Shown: piece by piece, positions 20,373 through 30,837 of the stretch
Position numbering within the stretch: the stretch's first letter is position 1
Layout: the number at the start of each line of letters is the position of its first letter
DNA from: Actinopolyspora lacussalsi subsp. righensis
GTDB lineage: Bacteria > Actinomycetota > Actinomycetes > Mycobacteriales > Pseudonocardiaceae
Direction: 5' to 3'
Assembly (NCBI RefSeq): GCF_900116555.1
Contig: NZ_FPAT01000015.1
Location: 1-64,000 of the forward strand
DNA: 64,000 bases
The notes under the pieces: generated by a model
Seen by the model: the letters and a program-made list of their open reading frames with translations, nothing else
Database searches by the model: none
What the model was told of the DNA's origin: nothing
Position numbers and translations under genes: made by a program

Positions 20373-20566
20373 TGAATCCCAAGTTGCGAGCCCTGCTCGC
20401 CGTCGGCGCGGAGCTGTCCCGCGGCATCGGTCTGCGTGGCAAGATCCGCCAGGCGCGCGAGGACAACGATCGACTGGTGATGGCGGACGCGATCGTCACC
20501 GTTCTCGGGTTGATCACCGGAGTGGCGTTGGCCGTTCGCGAGGTACGTAAGGCGGAACGGGAATGA
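20372..20566 (+). CDS. Small conserved protein between gatA and gatB
   Basis: A 64-residue basic protein, too short to be recognised as a known family. The N-terminal part is rich in Arg and Lys ([20 protein letters not shown], then KIRQARED), and residues about 37-55 form a hydrophobic segment ([20 protein letters not shown]) that could be one membrane helix. The gene overlaps gatA by one base (TGATG) and gatB by four (ATGA), and has high third-position GC, so it is a real coupled gene. In M. tuberculosis pfkA occupies roughly this place. Function unknown. Confidence 0.8.
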   Translation: MNPKLRALLAVGAELSRGIGLRGKIRQAREDNDRLVMADAIVTVLGLITGVALAVREVRKAERE

Positions 20567-22071
20567 CAGCTGTCGCCGAGATCATGGACTACGACGAGGT
20601 TCTGCGACGTTTCGACCCGGTGCTCGGGCTGGAGGTGCACGTCGAGCTCTCCACGGCCACCAAGATGTTCTGCGGTTGCGCCAACGAGTTCGGCGCCGAG
20701 CCGAACACGCGGGTCTGCCCGGTGTGCCTGGGTATGCCGGGCGCGTTGCCGGTCGTCAACGGCTCGGCCGTGGAGTCGGCCATCAGGATCGGTCTGGCCC
20801 TGGACTGCCAGGTGGCGGAGTGGTGCAGGTTCGCGCGGAAGAACTACTTCTATCCGGACATGCCCAAGAACTTCCAGACCTCGCAGTACGACGAGCCGAT
20901 CGTGTTCGACGGTGGTCTCGACGTCGTGCTCGACGACGGTGAGACCTTCCGGGTGGGCATCGAACGGGCCCACATGGAGGAGGACACCGGCAAGTCGTCG
21001 CACGTCGGCGGTGCCTCCGGCAGGATCCACGGTGCCGAGCACTCGCTGCTGGACTACAACCGTGCGGGTGTTCCGCTCATCGAGATCGTCACCAAGCCGA
21101 TCACCGGTGCCGGGGAACGTGCTCCCGAGATCGCTCGTGCCTACGTGACCGCGCTGCGGGATCTGCTGCGTTCGATGGGCGTTTCGGACGTTCGGATGGA
21201 TCAGGGGTCGTTGCGTTGCGACGCCAACGTCTCGTTGACCCCGAAGGGGGAGAGCGGTTTCGGCACCCGCACCGAGACGAAGAACGTCAACTCGTTCCGC
21301 AGCATCGAGCGGGCGGTGCGTTTCGAGATGCGCAGGCAGGCGTCCCTGCTGGAGAACGGTTCCGAGATCGTCCAGGAGACCAGGCACTTCGACGAGTCCA
21401 CCGGTGAGACCTCCTCGGGAAGGCGTAAGGAGGAGGCCGAGGACTACCGCTACTTCCCGGAACCCGATCTCGTTCCGATCGCCCCCTCGCGGGAGTGGGT
21501 GGAGCAGCTGCGCGGCACGCTTCCCGAGATGCCCTGGGAACGGCGCAAGCGGGTCCAGGAGCAGTGGGGCCTGTCGGACGAGGAGCTGCGCGATCTGGTC
21601 AACGCCTCGGCGCTGGACCTCGTCGCGGCCACCGTGGACGCCGGTGCCTCGCCCTCGGAGGCGCGCTCGTGGTGGGTCGCCTACCTGAGCCAGCGCGCCA
21701 ACGAGCGCGGCGTGGAGCTCGCGGAGCTCTCGGTCACACCAGCCCAGGTGGCCCGGGTGATCGAGCTGGTCGGCGAGGGCAAGCTCACGCACAAACTGGC
21801 CCGCCAGGTGATCGACGGGGTGCTCGAGGACCGGGGCGAGCCGGACGAGGTGATCGCCGCCGACGGCATCGAGGTCGTCTCCGACGACTCCTCGTTGCAG
21901 GCCGCGGTGGACGAGGCCCTGGCTGCCCAGCCCGACGCGGCGGAGAAGATCCGCGGCGGCAAGGTGCAGGCCGCGGGCGCCATCGTGGGGGCCGTCATGA
22001 AGGCCACCCAGGGGCAGGCGGACGCCAAGCGGGTCCGCGAACTGGTGCTGGCCGCCTGCGGTCAGCAGTGA
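20563..22071 (+). CDS. gatB: Asp/Glu-tRNA amidotransferase subunit B
   Basis: GatB binds the misacylated tRNA, phosphorylates the acyl group with ATP and uses ammonia from GatA. The 502-residue protein shows the cradle-domain signature [10 protein letters not shown], the zinc/metal-site Cys residues in FCGCANEFG and CPVCLGMPG, and the C-terminal YqeY-like tail domain ending in [17 protein letters not shown] overlap with the small upstream gene. With gltX and tRNA-Gln in the same window, it points to indirect Gln-tRNA synthesis. Confidence 0.97.
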   Translation: MTAVAEIMDYDEVLRRFDPVLGLEVHVELSTATKMFCGCANEFGAEPNTRVCPVCLGMPGALPVVNGSAVESAIRIGLALDCQVAEWCRFARKNYFYPDMPKNFQTSQYDEPIVFDGGLDVVLDDGETFRVGIERAHMEEDTGKSSHVGGASGRIHGAEHSLLDYNRAGVPLIEIVTKPITGAGERAPEIARAYVTALRDLLRSMGVSDVRMDQGSLRCDANVSLTPKGESGFGTRTETKNVNSFRSIERAVRFEMRRQASLLENGSEIVQETRHFDESTGETSSGRRKEEAEDYRYFPEPDLVPIAPSREWVEQLRGTLPEMPWERRKRVQEQWGLSDEELRDLVNASALDLVAATVDAGASPSEARSWWVAYLSQRANERGVELAELSVTPAQVARVIELVGEGKLTHKLARQVIDGVLEDRGEPDEVIAADGIEVVSDDSSLQAAVDEALAAQPDAAEKIRGGKVQAAGAIVGAVMKATQGQADAKRVRELVLAACGQQ

Positions 22072-22101
22072 GGACCGGGCCGGTGTGACGCGCGCACCGG
22101 C

Positions 22102-22146
22102 GTGACCGTTTCCCGCGCCGCCGCACGTGGCGCGGGAAACGGTCAC
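22102..22146. terminator. Perfect 18-bp inverted repeat, bidirectional terminator
   Basis: GTGACCGTTTCCCGCGCC (22102-22119) pairs perfectly with 22129-22146 around a 9-nt loop. It lies 30 bp after gatB and overlaps the stop codon of the convergent lipoprotein gene. There is no T-run, which is common for actinobacterial terminators. A protein-binding site is the alternative. Confidence 0.65.
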
Positions 22147-23336
22147 TCCTTGCCCGCTGTCCCTCCGTTGGGCGGTTCGATGCGGATCACCCTGTCGTCG
22201 CTGGAGACGGGATCACCGCCCGCCTTGTTCGCGGTGCCGAGCCACAGCAGTCCGTTCGGTCCGCTGCTGGCCGCGCGCAGCCGACCGTAGGTGTCCTCCA
22301 GTGCCCGTTCCGGTTCGCCGGTGAACGTTCCCTCCGGACCGGGACGCATGGTGTAGACGGCCGAGGCGTCGGTCAGTGCCACCACGATCAGCCCACCGCC
22401 GGCGGCGCAGCCCGCCACGCCGGGGCTCGTCCGCCAGGACCACTTGGGGCCGCTCAGTTCCTCGTCGGGTGAGCCGCGCAGCAGCACGTCCCGCTCGGCA
22501 CGCCGATCCGTCACCCAGAAAGTGGAACTGTTCGGTTGGGTGCACACGCCGCCGGGCGAGCTCAGCCCTTCCGCGATCACCGGTGAACCCGGGTCGGGAT
22601 TGTCCTGGGCGGGCTCGCCGAAAGCGTCGATCCGCAGCACCTTGCCGGTCAGCGCGGAGCGTTCGTCCGTCCTGCCCGGGGACCCCGCGTTGCCCGTGGC
22701 GACGAGCAGCGCGTCCGAGCCGCTCGTCGTGATGGCGCCCGCGTTGCCGCTGGGACCGCGCGGAATACCGGTCAGGACGGGGTCCGGAGGATCATCCGGC
22801 GCGATGCGGATCACCCGGTTGTCGGTGGGGGTGGTCACATAGGCGTAGGCGAGGCCGTCCTCGGCATAGCTCGGCGAGAGAGTCAGGCCGGTGAGTCCGC
22901 CACCGCCGGTGGCGTCGACGTCGACACTGGCCAGCTGCCGGGGATCGGAGCCCCGTTCGACCAGCATGACCCTGCCCGTCTTGCGCTCACCGACGAGAGC
23001 ACCCCGGCCACCGGGCAGTACGGCCACGTCCCCCACCGCCCCGAGGCAGGTCGCCACGACGGCGGGGTCGGGGTCGTCGCAGCCGTCCGGCTCGGCCTGT
23101 TCGGAGGGCGAGGTCTCGGTGTCCTCCGCCCCGGGAGGCTGTTGACCTTCTTCGGCGCGCGGTTGCGGCCCGGCCTGCGGCCGCAACGAGGGCTGTTCCT
23201 GCCACTGCTTCGGGTGCTGGTCGGGGAACTCCGCGCAACCACCGGCCAGGACGGCTGCGACCAACGCCGTCCCGACCGCCGCGTATCGGCGCGGCGCACG
23301 GAAGCGCTGGTGTCGGTCGCCGGTTCGGACTGCCAC
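22143..23336 (-). CDS. Lipoprotein, glucose/sorbosone dehydrogenase-like beta-propeller (LppZ-like)
   Basis: An exported lipoprotein of about 397 residues. A basic N-terminus, hydrophobic stretch and lipobox LAGGC mark a lipid anchor, followed by a Pro/Gln/Glu-rich linker and a beta-propeller domain of the PQQ-dependent sugar dehydrogenase type (VLPGGRGALVGERKTGRV, LTLSPSYAEDGLAYAYVT, SPGGVC, GPNGLLWLGT). The same position and type belong to LppZ (Rv3006) in M. tuberculosis. Dehydrogenase activity is not shown for that family. The start is uncertain; the GTG at 23336 gives a normal signal peptide, and a longer frame reaches 23432. Confidence 0.85.
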   Translation of the reverse strand: MAVRTGDRHQRFRAPRRYAAVGTALVAAVLAGGCAEFPDQHPKQWQEQPSLRPQAGPQPRAEEGQQPPGAEDTETSPSEQAEPDGCDDPDPAVVATCLGAVGDVAVLPGGRGALVGERKTGRVMLVERGSDPRQLASVDVDATGGGGLTGLTLSPSYAEDGLAYAYVTTPTDNRVIRIAPDDPPDPVLTGIPRGPSGNAGAITTSGSDALLVATGNAGSPGRTDERSALTGKVLRIDAFGEPAQDNPDPGSPVIAEGLSSPGGVCTQPNSSTFWVTDRRAERDVLLRGSPDEELSGPKWSWRTSPGVAGCAAGGGLIVVALTDASAVYTMRPGPEGTFTGEPERALEDTYGRLRAASSGPNGLLWLGTANKAGGDPVSSDDRVIRIEPPNGGTAGKE

Positions 23337-23448
23337 GGTCGCAGACCATATCGCGTCACCGGTTAACCCGGAGTGAGTGCCGCGAGCACTCCCGGCGCTC
23401 CCGCCGTCGATTTTTCCGAAAAGCTCGCACATTTCGTGGGGAATGTCC

Positions 23449-23454
23449 TAGCCT
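23449..23454 (+). promoter_or_regulatory. -10 box TAGCCT, probable leaderless DoxX gene
   Basis: TAGCCT ends 6 nt before the GTG at 23461; no ribosome site. The local context TCCTAGCCT is also found before the HAD gene at 40438. Confidence 0.45.
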
Positions 23455-23460
23455 TTCGCC

Positions 23461-24213
23461 GTGCGAATCCACGATGACCGCCCCGATTCCGCGGGCGGGT
23501 ATCCCGATGATCAGTATCACCGTGATGTCCGGGAACCGCAGGGTGGCTGGACCGTTCCGGAGCGGGAACAGGTCTCGACACGCACGTACGGCGGTTCCAC
23601 CGGTACCGGATCCGTCGAACTCGACTACTACGACGACGATGCCTACACCGACGTGGGAGACCCCGCCTCGCAACGCGACCTCGACCTCTACGACGAGTTC
23701 GCCGACTCGGTGAACCGGCGTCGCTGGAACGGCGGTGCGGACTTCGCGCTGCTGGTGTTGCGATTGGCGCTGGGGGTCGTGTTCATCACCCGCGGTGCGC
23801 GGAAGCTCTTCGGCGTGCTCGGTGGGCAGGGTCCGGAGGGAACCGCGGACATGCTGTCCGACATGGGCTTCCGAGAACCGCAACTGCTCGCCACCGTCAC
23901 GGGTGGGGTCGAGTTCGGCGCGGGGATCCTGTTGCTGCTCGGGCTGTTCACGCCGCTGGCCGCGGCGGGGTTGCTCGGTGTGATGCTCAACGCGGTGGTG
24001 GTCCAGCGTTCCAGCGGGTTCTTCCTGGAAGACGGCGGTGTCGAGTATCCGGCGTTGCTCGGTGTCGTGGCCCTGGCGCTGCTGTTCGCGGGGCCTGGAC
24101 GAGTGGCGGCGGACAACGGGCGCTTCTGGTTCCGACGCCCGGTCGCCAGTGGTTTCGTGGGACTGCTGCTGGCGGTGGCTGCCGCCGCGGTGGTGTTCTT
24201 CGTGTTCCGGTGA
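23461..24213 (+). CDS. DoxX-family membrane protein (Rv3005c-like)
   Basis: A 250-residue protein. The first 90 or so residues are hydrophilic and very acidic (ELDYYDDDAYTDVGD). The C-terminal 160 residues form the four-helix DoxX domain, with the motif LRLALGVVFITRGARKLFG and later VTGGVEFGAGILLLLGLFTP. M. tuberculosis Rv3005c, in the same genomic place, is a DoxX protein that acts with SseA and SodA in oxidative stress defence; such a role is inferred here. Leaderless start at GTG 23461. Confidence 0.88.
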   Translation: MRIHDDRPDSAGGYPDDQYHRDVREPQGGWTVPEREQVSTRTYGGSTGTGSVELDYYDDDAYTDVGDPASQRDLDLYDEFADSVNRRRWNGGADFALLVLRLALGVVFITRGARKLFGVLGGQGPEGTADMLSDMGFREPQLLATVTGGVEFGAGILLLLGLFTPLAAAGLLGVMLNAVVVQRSSGFFLEDGGVEYPALLGVVALALLFAGPGRVAADNGRFWFRRPVASGFVGLLLAVAAAAVVFFVFR

Positions 24214-24253
24214 ATCGTGGCCGGCGGGCCCGGACCCGCCGGCCACGTCCGGT

Positions 24254-26098
24254 TCAGCCGCCGATGCTCCGAACGGCTCCGTAGGAGGCGGAGGTGGCCA
24301 GGCTCGCGTAGGCACGCAGCGCCGTACTGACCCGGCGCTGTCGGTCCACCGGTTGCCAGGGGTGTTCGGAGCTTTCCATCTTGGCCCGGCGTTCGGCCAG
24401 GGTGCGCTCGTCCACCAGCAGTTCGAGTTTCCGCTCGCCCACGTCGATGCGGATCTCGTCACCGTCCTGGACCAACCCGATCGTGCCGCCGTTGCCCGCT
24501 TCCGGGGAGATGTGCCCGATGGACAGGCCCGAGGTTCCCCCGGAGAACCTCCCATCGGTGATCAGTGCGCACTCGCGGTCCATCCGGGCGCCTTTGAGAA
24601 AAGCGGTGGGGTGCAGCATTTCCTGCATACCGGGGCCACCCGACGGGCCCTCGTAGCGGATCACCAGCACGTCGCCCGCTTCGATCTCCCTGTTCAGGAT
24701 CGCCGAGACGGCTTGCTCCTGGCTCTCCAGAACCCGGGCCGTCCCCTGGAAGATCCAGAGTCCCTCGTCGACACCGGCCGTTTTGACCACAGCACCGTCC
24801 TCGGCCAGATTGCCCCGCAGCACGGCCAGTCCACCGTCGGCGGTGTAGGCGTGTGCGACGTCGCGGATGCACCCCTCCGCCGCGTCGGTGTCCAGTGTGG
24901 ACCAACGGTTGTCCGTGGAGAACGCCTCCGTGGTGCGGACTCCGCCGGGAGCGGCGTGGAAGAGTTCCGAGGCGTGCTCGGCGGGGCTCTCGCCGCGCAC
25001 GTCCCATTCGGACAGCCAGGACTCCAGGCTCGGGCTGTGCACCGAACGGACCTCCCGGTTGAGCAGCCCGCCGCGGTCGAGCTCACCCAGGATGGCCGTG
25101 ATGCCGCCCGCCCGGTGCACGTCCTCCATGTGGTAGTTGGAGTTCGGGCTGACCTTCGCCAGGCAGGGGACGTCGCGGCTGATCCGCTCGATGTCGGAGA
25201 GCGTGAAGTCGATCTCGCCCTCGCGTGCGGCGGCGAGGGTGTGCAGCACCGTGTTGGTCGATCCGCCCATGGCCATGTCCAGCGCCAACGCGTTCTCGAA
25301 CGCCCGCTCGTCGGCGATCGAACGCGGCAGCACGGATTCGTCGTCGTGCCGGTACCACCGCTCGGCGATCTCGACCACCGTGCGGCCCGCCCGCTCGAAC
25401 AGGTCGCGCCTGAGCCGGTGGGTGGCCAGTGTCGAACCGTTGCCGGGCAGCGCCAGCCCGAGCGCCTCGGTCAGGCAGTTCATCGAGTTGGCCGTGAACA
25501 TGCCCGAGCAGGAACCGCAGGTGGGGCAGGCCGAGCGCTCCACCTCGCTCAGCCCCTCCTCGTCCACCCCCGAGTTCGCCGACGCGGCGATCGTGGTGAT
25601 CAGATCGGTAGGAGCGTGGGCGACACCGTCGACCACGACCGCCTTGCCGGCCTCCATCGGCCCGCCCGAGACGAAAACCGTGGGGATGTTCAGCCGCATG
25701 GCGGCGTTGAGCATTCCCGGGGTGATCTTGTCGCAGTTCGATAGACAGACGAGCGCGTCCGCCTGGTGCCCGTTGACCATGTACTCCACCGAGTCCGCGA
25801 TGATCTCGCGGGAAGGCAGCGAGTACAGCATTCCGCTGTGTCCCATGGCGATGCCGTCGTCGATCGCGATGGTGTGGAACTCCCGAGGGACACCGCCCGC
25901 CTCGCGGACCGCTCCGGCGATCACCTCGCCCAGGTCGCGGAGGTGGACGTGGCCCGGTACGAACTGGGTGAAGGAGTTGGCGATCGCCACGATCGGTTTG
26001 CCGAAGTCGCCGTCGGTCATTCCGGTGGCACGCCACAGCGAGCGGGCGCCTGCGGCGTTTCGACCGTGTGTCGTCGTTCGGGAACGCAACTCGGGCAT
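24254..26098 (-). CDS. ilvD: Dihydroxy-acid dehydratase, long E. coli type
   Basis: Second dihydroxy-acid dehydratase of the window, for valine and isoleucine synthesis. At 614 residues it is nearly colinear with E. coli IlvD and very unlike the paralogue at 377-2116. The first cluster Cys of the short type is replaced by [13 protein letters not shown], while C122 (NCDKITPGM) and the Cys-rich [11 protein letters not shown] (C191, C194, C197) are kept. This is the pattern of the oxygen-labile 4Fe-4S E. coli enzyme. It lies close to ilvBNC but in the opposite direction, behind the PH-domain gene. Which copy is the main enzyme cannot be told from sequence. Confidence 0.96.
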   Translation of the reverse strand: MPELRSRTTTHGRNAAGARSLWRATGMTDGDFGKPIVAIANSFTQFVPGHVHLRDLGEVIAGAVREAGGVPREFHTIAIDDGIAMGHSGMLYSLPSREIIADSVEYMVNGHQADALVCLSNCDKITPGMLNAAMRLNIPTVFVSGGPMEAGKAVVVDGVAHAPTDLITTIAASANSGVDEEGLSEVERSACPTCGSCSGMFTANSMNCLTEALGLALPGNGSTLATHRLRRDLFERAGRTVVEIAERWYRHDDESVLPRSIADERAFENALALDMAMGGSTNTVLHTLAAAREGEIDFTLSDIERISRDVPCLAKVSPNSNYHMEDVHRAGGITAILGELDRGGLLNREVRSVHSPSLESWLSEWDVRGESPAEHASELFHAAPGGVRTTEAFSTDNRWSTLDTDAAEGCIRDVAHAYTADGGLAVLRGNLAEDGAVVKTAGVDEGLWIFQGTARVLESQEQAVSAILNREIEAGDVLVIRYEGPSGGPGMQEMLHPTAFLKGARMDRECALITDGRFSGGTSGLSIGHISPEAGNGGTIGLVQDGDEIRIDVGERKLELLVDERTLAERRAKMESSEHPWQPVDRQRRVSTALRAYASLATSASYGAVRSIGG

Positions 26099-26256
26099 GA
26101 TTGAAAGCTCTCACTTCGTGGGAATGCCGCCGCGCGGGCGGACGCGGTCACGCCTCGTGGGCGCCGGGAGTTCGCGGTGAGCACGACACTACTCCGGTGC
26201 CGCTCGTATTCGTGAGCGCCCTGGTTGTGTCCACAAAGTGAGAAAGCCGCACGGCG

Positions 26257-26904
26257 TCAATCCCCGTCGGTGTCCTTGGGTCGGCTCGGGTCCTGTATCC
26301 GGCCGCGGCTCATCACGGCCAGCCGGGGGACGTCCCGGACCCGGATCGCGGGCAGCCGAACCTCGCGGCCCGAAGTGGTCACCGCGCGCACCCAGTGCCG
26401 TTCGTCGAGTCGCAGCGCCCTGATGTCGGACCAGTCCATCCGAGTTGTTCCGGTGATGCTCCGCGCCGTGATGCCGGACTCGTCGACGACGGTGCGCGTC
26501 CGAACCAACCAGACGATCAGGCCCAGCGGTATCAGGTACAGCACCGACAACGGGGGCAACGACGCCGCCATCGGGCTGATGCAGAACGCGACCACGAGGA
26601 TCACCAGCAGACTCACCCGCGTGATCCGGAAAACCAGGCGGGGCGGTAGTTCGGAGTGCTCCGCGGGATCGGAGTCGCTCTCCGGGTGCTCCGGTTCCCG
26701 CTCGGCCGTGGCGTCCGGTGCCGCTGCCGCGGTCCCGCCGGTGTCCCCCGCCTCGGGTGCGGCCTCGTGTCCGGCTTCGGACTCGGTCCCGGACTCGTTC
26801 GGGGAGTCCGCTCGCTGCTCCTCCGCCCCGGTGGTTTCCGGCCGGGGCGGTTCCTCCCGCGCCTCCGGGCCGGAAGGTCGATCGTTTTCCTGGGAGTCGT
26901 TCAC
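26257..26904 (-). CDS. PH-domain membrane protein (CFP-6-like)
   Basis: A 215-residue protein with an acidic, disordered N-terminal half (residues 1-85, rich in Glu, Pro, Ala) followed by two membrane helices (about 93-132, [17 protein letters not shown] and [13 protein letters not shown]) and a bacterial PH-like domain ([22 protein letters not shown] onwards). The same gene, cfp6 (Rv3004), neighbours ilvB in M. tuberculosis. It is divergent from the ilvB leader. Function unknown. Confidence 0.82.
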   Translation of the reverse strand: MNDSQENDRPSGPEAREEPPRPETTGAEEQRADSPNESGTESEAGHEAAPEAGDTGGTAAAAPDATAEREPEHPESDSDPAEHSELPPRLVFRITRVSLLVILVVAFCISPMAASLPPLSVLYLIPLGLIVWLVRTRTVVDESGITARSITGTTRMDWSDIRALRLDERHWVRAVTTSGREVRLPAIRVRDVPRLAVMSRGRIQDPSRPKDTDGD

Positions 26905-27049
26905 CGTTCGATGGTCTCAGCTGCGCAGTTCGCCTTTCCGGGGAGTGGGTGCTACCGGTGGAGCCCTTCCGTCCGTGCGCCGGGACCGCCCGCTTCGCGC
27001 GCCCTGTCACCCGTTGGTGTCCACCATGCGGGAAGTTCTTCCCGTAGGT

Positions 27050-27079
27050 TTGACTTGACTGTCGTGCCGGGTCTAATGT
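27050..27079 (+). promoter_or_regulatory. Promoter of the ilvB leader and ilvBNC operon
   Basis: TTGACT (27050-27055) and TAATGT (27074-27079) are spaced by 18 bp; a second TTGACT overlaps at 27055-27060. The -10 box ends 7 nt before the ATG of the leader peptide, so the transcript would start at or next to that ATG and the leader would be translated leaderless. Confidence 0.65.
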
Positions 27080-27086
27080 TCGAGCC

Positions 27087-27137
27087 ATGCAGCGCAGTAA
27101 CGACATTCTCGTACTTTCCGGGCGCGTCGACGCCTGA
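27087..27137 (+). CDS. ilvB leader peptide (Ile-Leu-Val-Leu)
   Basis: A 16-codon frame, [16 protein letters not shown], ending 97 nt before ilvB. Residues 7-10 are Ile-Leu-Val-Leu and residue 14 is Val, the end products of the pathway. The Ile, Val and second Leu codons in that run are ATT, GTA and CTT, uncommon in this GC-rich genome, which would sharpen ribosome stalling. Its last codons form the first arm of the attenuator hairpins. No ribosome site precedes it; a leaderless start is likely. The composition, position and hairpins together make it a convincing attenuation leader, as known upstream of ilvBNC in other actinobacteria. Confidence 0.85.
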   Translation: MQRSNDILVLSGRVDA

Positions 27138-27196
27138 GGAGTACGAAACGTCGACGCGCCAACCCTCGTTCGGCCCTGTGCCGGCGGGGGTTTTTT
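27121..27196 (+). terminator. Transcription attenuator of ilvBNC
   Basis: Arm 1 GGCGCGTCGACG (27121-27132) overlaps the end of the leader and pairs perfectly with arm 2 CGTCGACGCGCC (27149-27160). A terminator follows: 27163-27174 pairs with 27180-27190 (11 pairs, two G-U, one bulge) and is followed by TTTTTT (27191-27196). Arm 2 can instead pair partly with the terminator's 5' arm (27158-27163 with 27168-27174), which would act as the antiterminator when a ribosome stalls on the Ile-Leu-Val codons. Confidence 0.82.
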
Positions 27197-27234
27197 CGTG
27201 CCCGGCCCCATTCATCGACCACGAGGCAGAATCG

Positions 27235-29064
27235 ATGACCAGCGCCAACACCAGGCAGAATCCGGCCCCGGAGGCATCACCGGGGCAACGTCCGAAACCG
27301 GCTCCGCCCAACGGGGCGCCGGTAAGAGCCACCGGTGCGCAGTCCCTCGTCCGCTCGCTGGAAGCGGTGGGCTGCGAAGTGGTGTTCGGTATCCCGGGCG
27401 GTACGATCCTGCCCACCTACGATCCACTGCTGGACTCGACGAAGGTTCGTCACGTACTGGTTCGGCACGAGCAGGCGGCCGGACACGCCGCTACCGGATA
27501 CGCCCAGGCCACCGGCAAGACCGGGGTCTGCATGGCGACCTCCGGTCCCGGGGCGACCAACCTGGTCACCGCGCTGGCCGACGCGCACATGGACTCGGTG
27601 CCGCTGGTGGCGATCACCGGGCAGCAGTCCACCGGACAGATCGGTACCGACGCGTTCCAGGAAGCCGACATCTGCGGCATCACGTTGCCGGTCACCAAGC
27701 ACAACTTCCTGGTCACCGATCCCGACGAGATCCCGCGGACCATCGCGGAGGCGTTCTACATCGCCTCCAGCGGTCGTCCCGGTCCCGTCGTGGTCGACGT
27801 CCCCAAGGACGTGCAACAGCTCGCCACCTCCTTCTCCTGGCCCCCCGAGCAGCGGCTGCCCGGTTACCGCCCGGTCGGTAAACCGCACGGCAAGCAGGTC
27901 AGGGAAGCGGCCCGGCTGATGGCCTCGGCGCAGCGGCCGGTGCTGTACGTGGGGGGCGGTGTGGTCAAGGCCGACGCCGCCGAGGAGTTGACCAAGCTCG
28001 CCGAGCGCACCGGCATTCCGGTGGTGACCACGCTGATGGCGCGCGGCGTGTTCCCGGACACGCACCCGTTGCACCTCGGCATGCCCGGCATGCACGGCAC
28101 CGTCTCGGCGGTCGCCGCGATGCAGCGTTCCGACCTGCTGCTCGCGCTGGGAACCCGGTTCGATGACAGGGTGACCGGTCGGCTGTCGGATTTTGCTCCG
28201 GAGGCCAAGGTCGTGCACGCCGACATCGATCCGGCGGAGATCTCCAAGAACCGGGTCGCCGACGTGCCCATCGTCGGGGACTGCAAGGAGGTCATCTCCG
28301 AACTCATCGACGCCGTGGACACCGCCGAAGCGGAGCACGGCGCCCCCGACCTCGCGCAGTGGTGGAGCCAGCTCGGCGACTGGCGGGACCGCTTCCCGCT
28401 GGGCTACGACTGGCCGGAGGACGGCACGCTGTCGCCGGAGTACGTGATCGAACGCATCGGCGCTCTGGCGGGGCCCGAGGCCGTCTACACCGCGGGGGTG
28501 GGACAGCACCAGATGTGGGCCGCCCAGTTCATCGGCTACCAGCGGCCCCGCAGCTGGCTCAACTCCGGCGGCCTGGGAACGATGGGCTACGCGGTGCCCG
28601 CTGCCATGGGCGCGAAGGCCGGTAGCCCCGGTCGGCAGGTGTGGGCCATCGACGGCGACGGCTGTTTCCAGATGACCAACCAGGAACTGGCCACCTGCGC
28701 CATCGAACAGTTGCCGATCAAGGTCGCCGTCATCAACAACGGCAATCTCGGTATGGTTCGGCAGTGGCAGAACCTGTTCTACGCCGAGCGCTACTCACAC
28801 AGTGACCTCGGCACCCACAACCACCGGATTCCCGATTTCGCGATGCTGGCCGAGGCGCTCGGCGGTGTGGGAATGCGGTGTGAGGCCGCCTCCGACGTGG
28901 ACAGCGTCATCGAGCGGGCCATGGCCGTCGACGACCGACCCGTGGTCATCGACTTCGTTGTGGGCAAGGACGCCCAGGTCTGGCCGATGGTCGCGTCCGG
29001 CACCGGCAACGACGAGATCATGGCCGCTCGCGGAATCCGCCCACTGTTCGACGACGAGGGGTGA
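27235..29064 (+). CDS. ilvB: Acetolactate synthase large subunit
   Basis: IlvB is the catalytic, thiamine-diphosphate-dependent subunit of acetohydroxyacid synthase, condensing pyruvate with pyruvate or 2-ketobutyrate. The 609-residue protein shows the catalytic glutamate in [11 protein letters not shown], the FAD-region [22 protein letters not shown] and the TPP motif [12 protein letters not shown]...NN. A Pro-rich N-terminal tail of about 35 residues precedes the domain. The ATG at 27235 has GAGG upstream and follows the attenuator by 38 nt. First gene of ilvB-ilvN-ilvC. Confidence 0.97.
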   Translation: MTSANTRQNPAPEASPGQRPKPAPPNGAPVRATGAQSLVRSLEAVGCEVVFGIPGGTILPTYDPLLDSTKVRHVLVRHEQAAGHAATGYAQATGKTGVCMATSGPGATNLVTALADAHMDSVPLVAITGQQSTGQIGTDAFQEADICGITLPVTKHNFLVTDPDEIPRTIAEAFYIASSGRPGPVVVDVPKDVQQLATSFSWPPEQRLPGYRPVGKPHGKQVREAARLMASAQRPVLYVGGGVVKADAAEELTKLAERTGIPVVTTLMARGVFPDTHPLHLGMPGMHGTVSAVAAMQRSDLLLALGTRFDDRVTGRLSDFAPEAKVVHADIDPAEISKNRVADVPIVGDCKEVISELIDAVDTAEAEHGAPDLAQWWSQLGDWRDRFPLGYDWPEDGTLSPEYVIERIGALAGPEAVYTAGVGQHQMWAAQFIGYQRPRSWLNSGGLGTMGYAVPAAMGAKAGSPGRQVWAIDGDGCFQMTNQELATCAIEQLPIKVAVINNGNLGMVRQWQNLFYAERYSHSDLGTHNHRIPDFAMLAEALGGVGMRCEAASDVDSVIERAMAVDDRPVVIDFVVGKDAQVWPMVASGTGNDEIMAARGIRPLFDDEG

Positions 29065-29072
29065 ACACACCG

Positions 29073-29579
29073 ATGAGTCGACACACACTCAGCGTGCTGG
29101 TGGAAAACGTCCCCGGTGTGCTCTCCCGGGTCTCCGGACTGTTCTCCCGGCGCAGCTTCAACATCGAATCCCTGGCCGTCGGTCCCACCGAGCACCCGGA
29201 GATCTCCCGGATGACCATCGTGGTCTCGGTGGAGGAGCAACCGCTGGAACAGGTCACCAAGCAGCTCAACAAGCTGATCAACGTCATCAAGATCGTCGAG
29301 TTGGAGCCCGAGTCCTCGGTGCAGCGCGAACTGCTGCTGGTCAAGGTGCGGGCCGATGCCTCGGTGCGCAGTCAGGTCCTGGAGACCGTGCAGCTGTTCC
29401 GGGCCAAGGTCGTCGACGCCTCCCCGGAGGCGCTGACCATCGAGGCCACCGGGGACACCGACAAACTCGACGCCCTGCTGCGCATGCTCGAGCCCTACGG
29501 CGTCCGCGAGATGGTCCAGTCCGGCATGGTCGCCATCGGTCGGGGAGCGCGCTCCATCACGGCAACCGCGGTGCGTTGA
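29073..29579 (+). CDS. ilvN: Acetolactate synthase small (regulatory) subunit
   Basis: IlvN activates IlvB and makes it sensitive to valine. The 168-residue protein begins MSRHTLSVLVENVPGVLSRV, an ACT domain (1-75) with the valine-site loop NIESLAVGPTE, followed by the C-terminal IlvN domain. I chose ATG 29073, about 13 nt after a GAGGGG site; a GTG at 29061 overlapping the ilvB stop (GTGA) would add four residues. It is 45 bp from ilvC. Confidence 0.96.
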   Translation: MSRHTLSVLVENVPGVLSRVSGLFSRRSFNIESLAVGPTEHPEISRMTIVVSVEEQPLEQVTKQLNKLINVIKIVELEPESSVQRELLLVKVRADASVRSQVLETVQLFRAKVVDASPEALTIEATGDTDKLDALLRMLEPYGVREMVQSGMVAIGRGARSITATAVR

Positions 29580-30620
<1,041 letters not shown>

Positions 30621-30626
30621 GTGCTC

Positions 30627-30713
30627 ACCCGATGCCGGGCCCCCGCGGCGAGAGCCGTCGGGAGGTTCCGCCGAGCGAGTAGCTCGACGACCCGACCGGA
30701 GAACCCCGATGAG
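30627..30713 (+). repeat. Dispersed repeat, copy A (after ilvC)
   Basis: About 87 bp starting 7 nt after the ilvC stop. It matches copy B at 57688-57775, after ddl, with roughly 85 percent identity by eye over its right-hand 65 bp (10 differences) and one indel on the left. Shared blocks include CGGGAGGTTCCGCC, CTCGAC and GATGAG. A small conserved hairpin CGAG-nnn-CTCG keeps its pairing in both copies while its loop differs. It is likely transcribed as part of the ilvC 3' UTR. Confidence 0.7.
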
Positions 30714-30738
30714 GGGCCGTTCGGACGATTCGCCGCCT

Positions 30739-30782
30739 CGTGGGGCGGCCCCGAAGCGACTCGGGGCCGCCCCACGGTTTTT
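30739..30782 (+). terminator. Rho-independent terminator of ilvBNC
   Basis: CGTGGGGCGGCCCCGA (30739-30754) pairs perfectly over 16 bp with 30761-30776 around a 6-nt loop, followed by GTTTTT. Confidence 0.93.
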
Positions 30783-30824
30783 CCGGAGGGATCCCGGGCG
30801 TCACGGGGGGCTCGCGCGGCGCGC

Positions 30825-30830
30825 TAATAT
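30825..30830 (+). promoter_or_regulatory. -10 box TAATAT before the small GTG-started gene
   Basis: TAATAT ends 7 nt before the GTG at 30838; no ribosome site; leaderless transcript likely. No clear -35 box. Confidence 0.55.
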
Positions 30831-30837
30831 CCACACC

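Noticed and set aside
20251-22146. Minus-strand open frame of 631 codons opposite gatB
   Set aside because: Antisense shadow of gatB and the small upstream gene; no recognisable motif and no start context.
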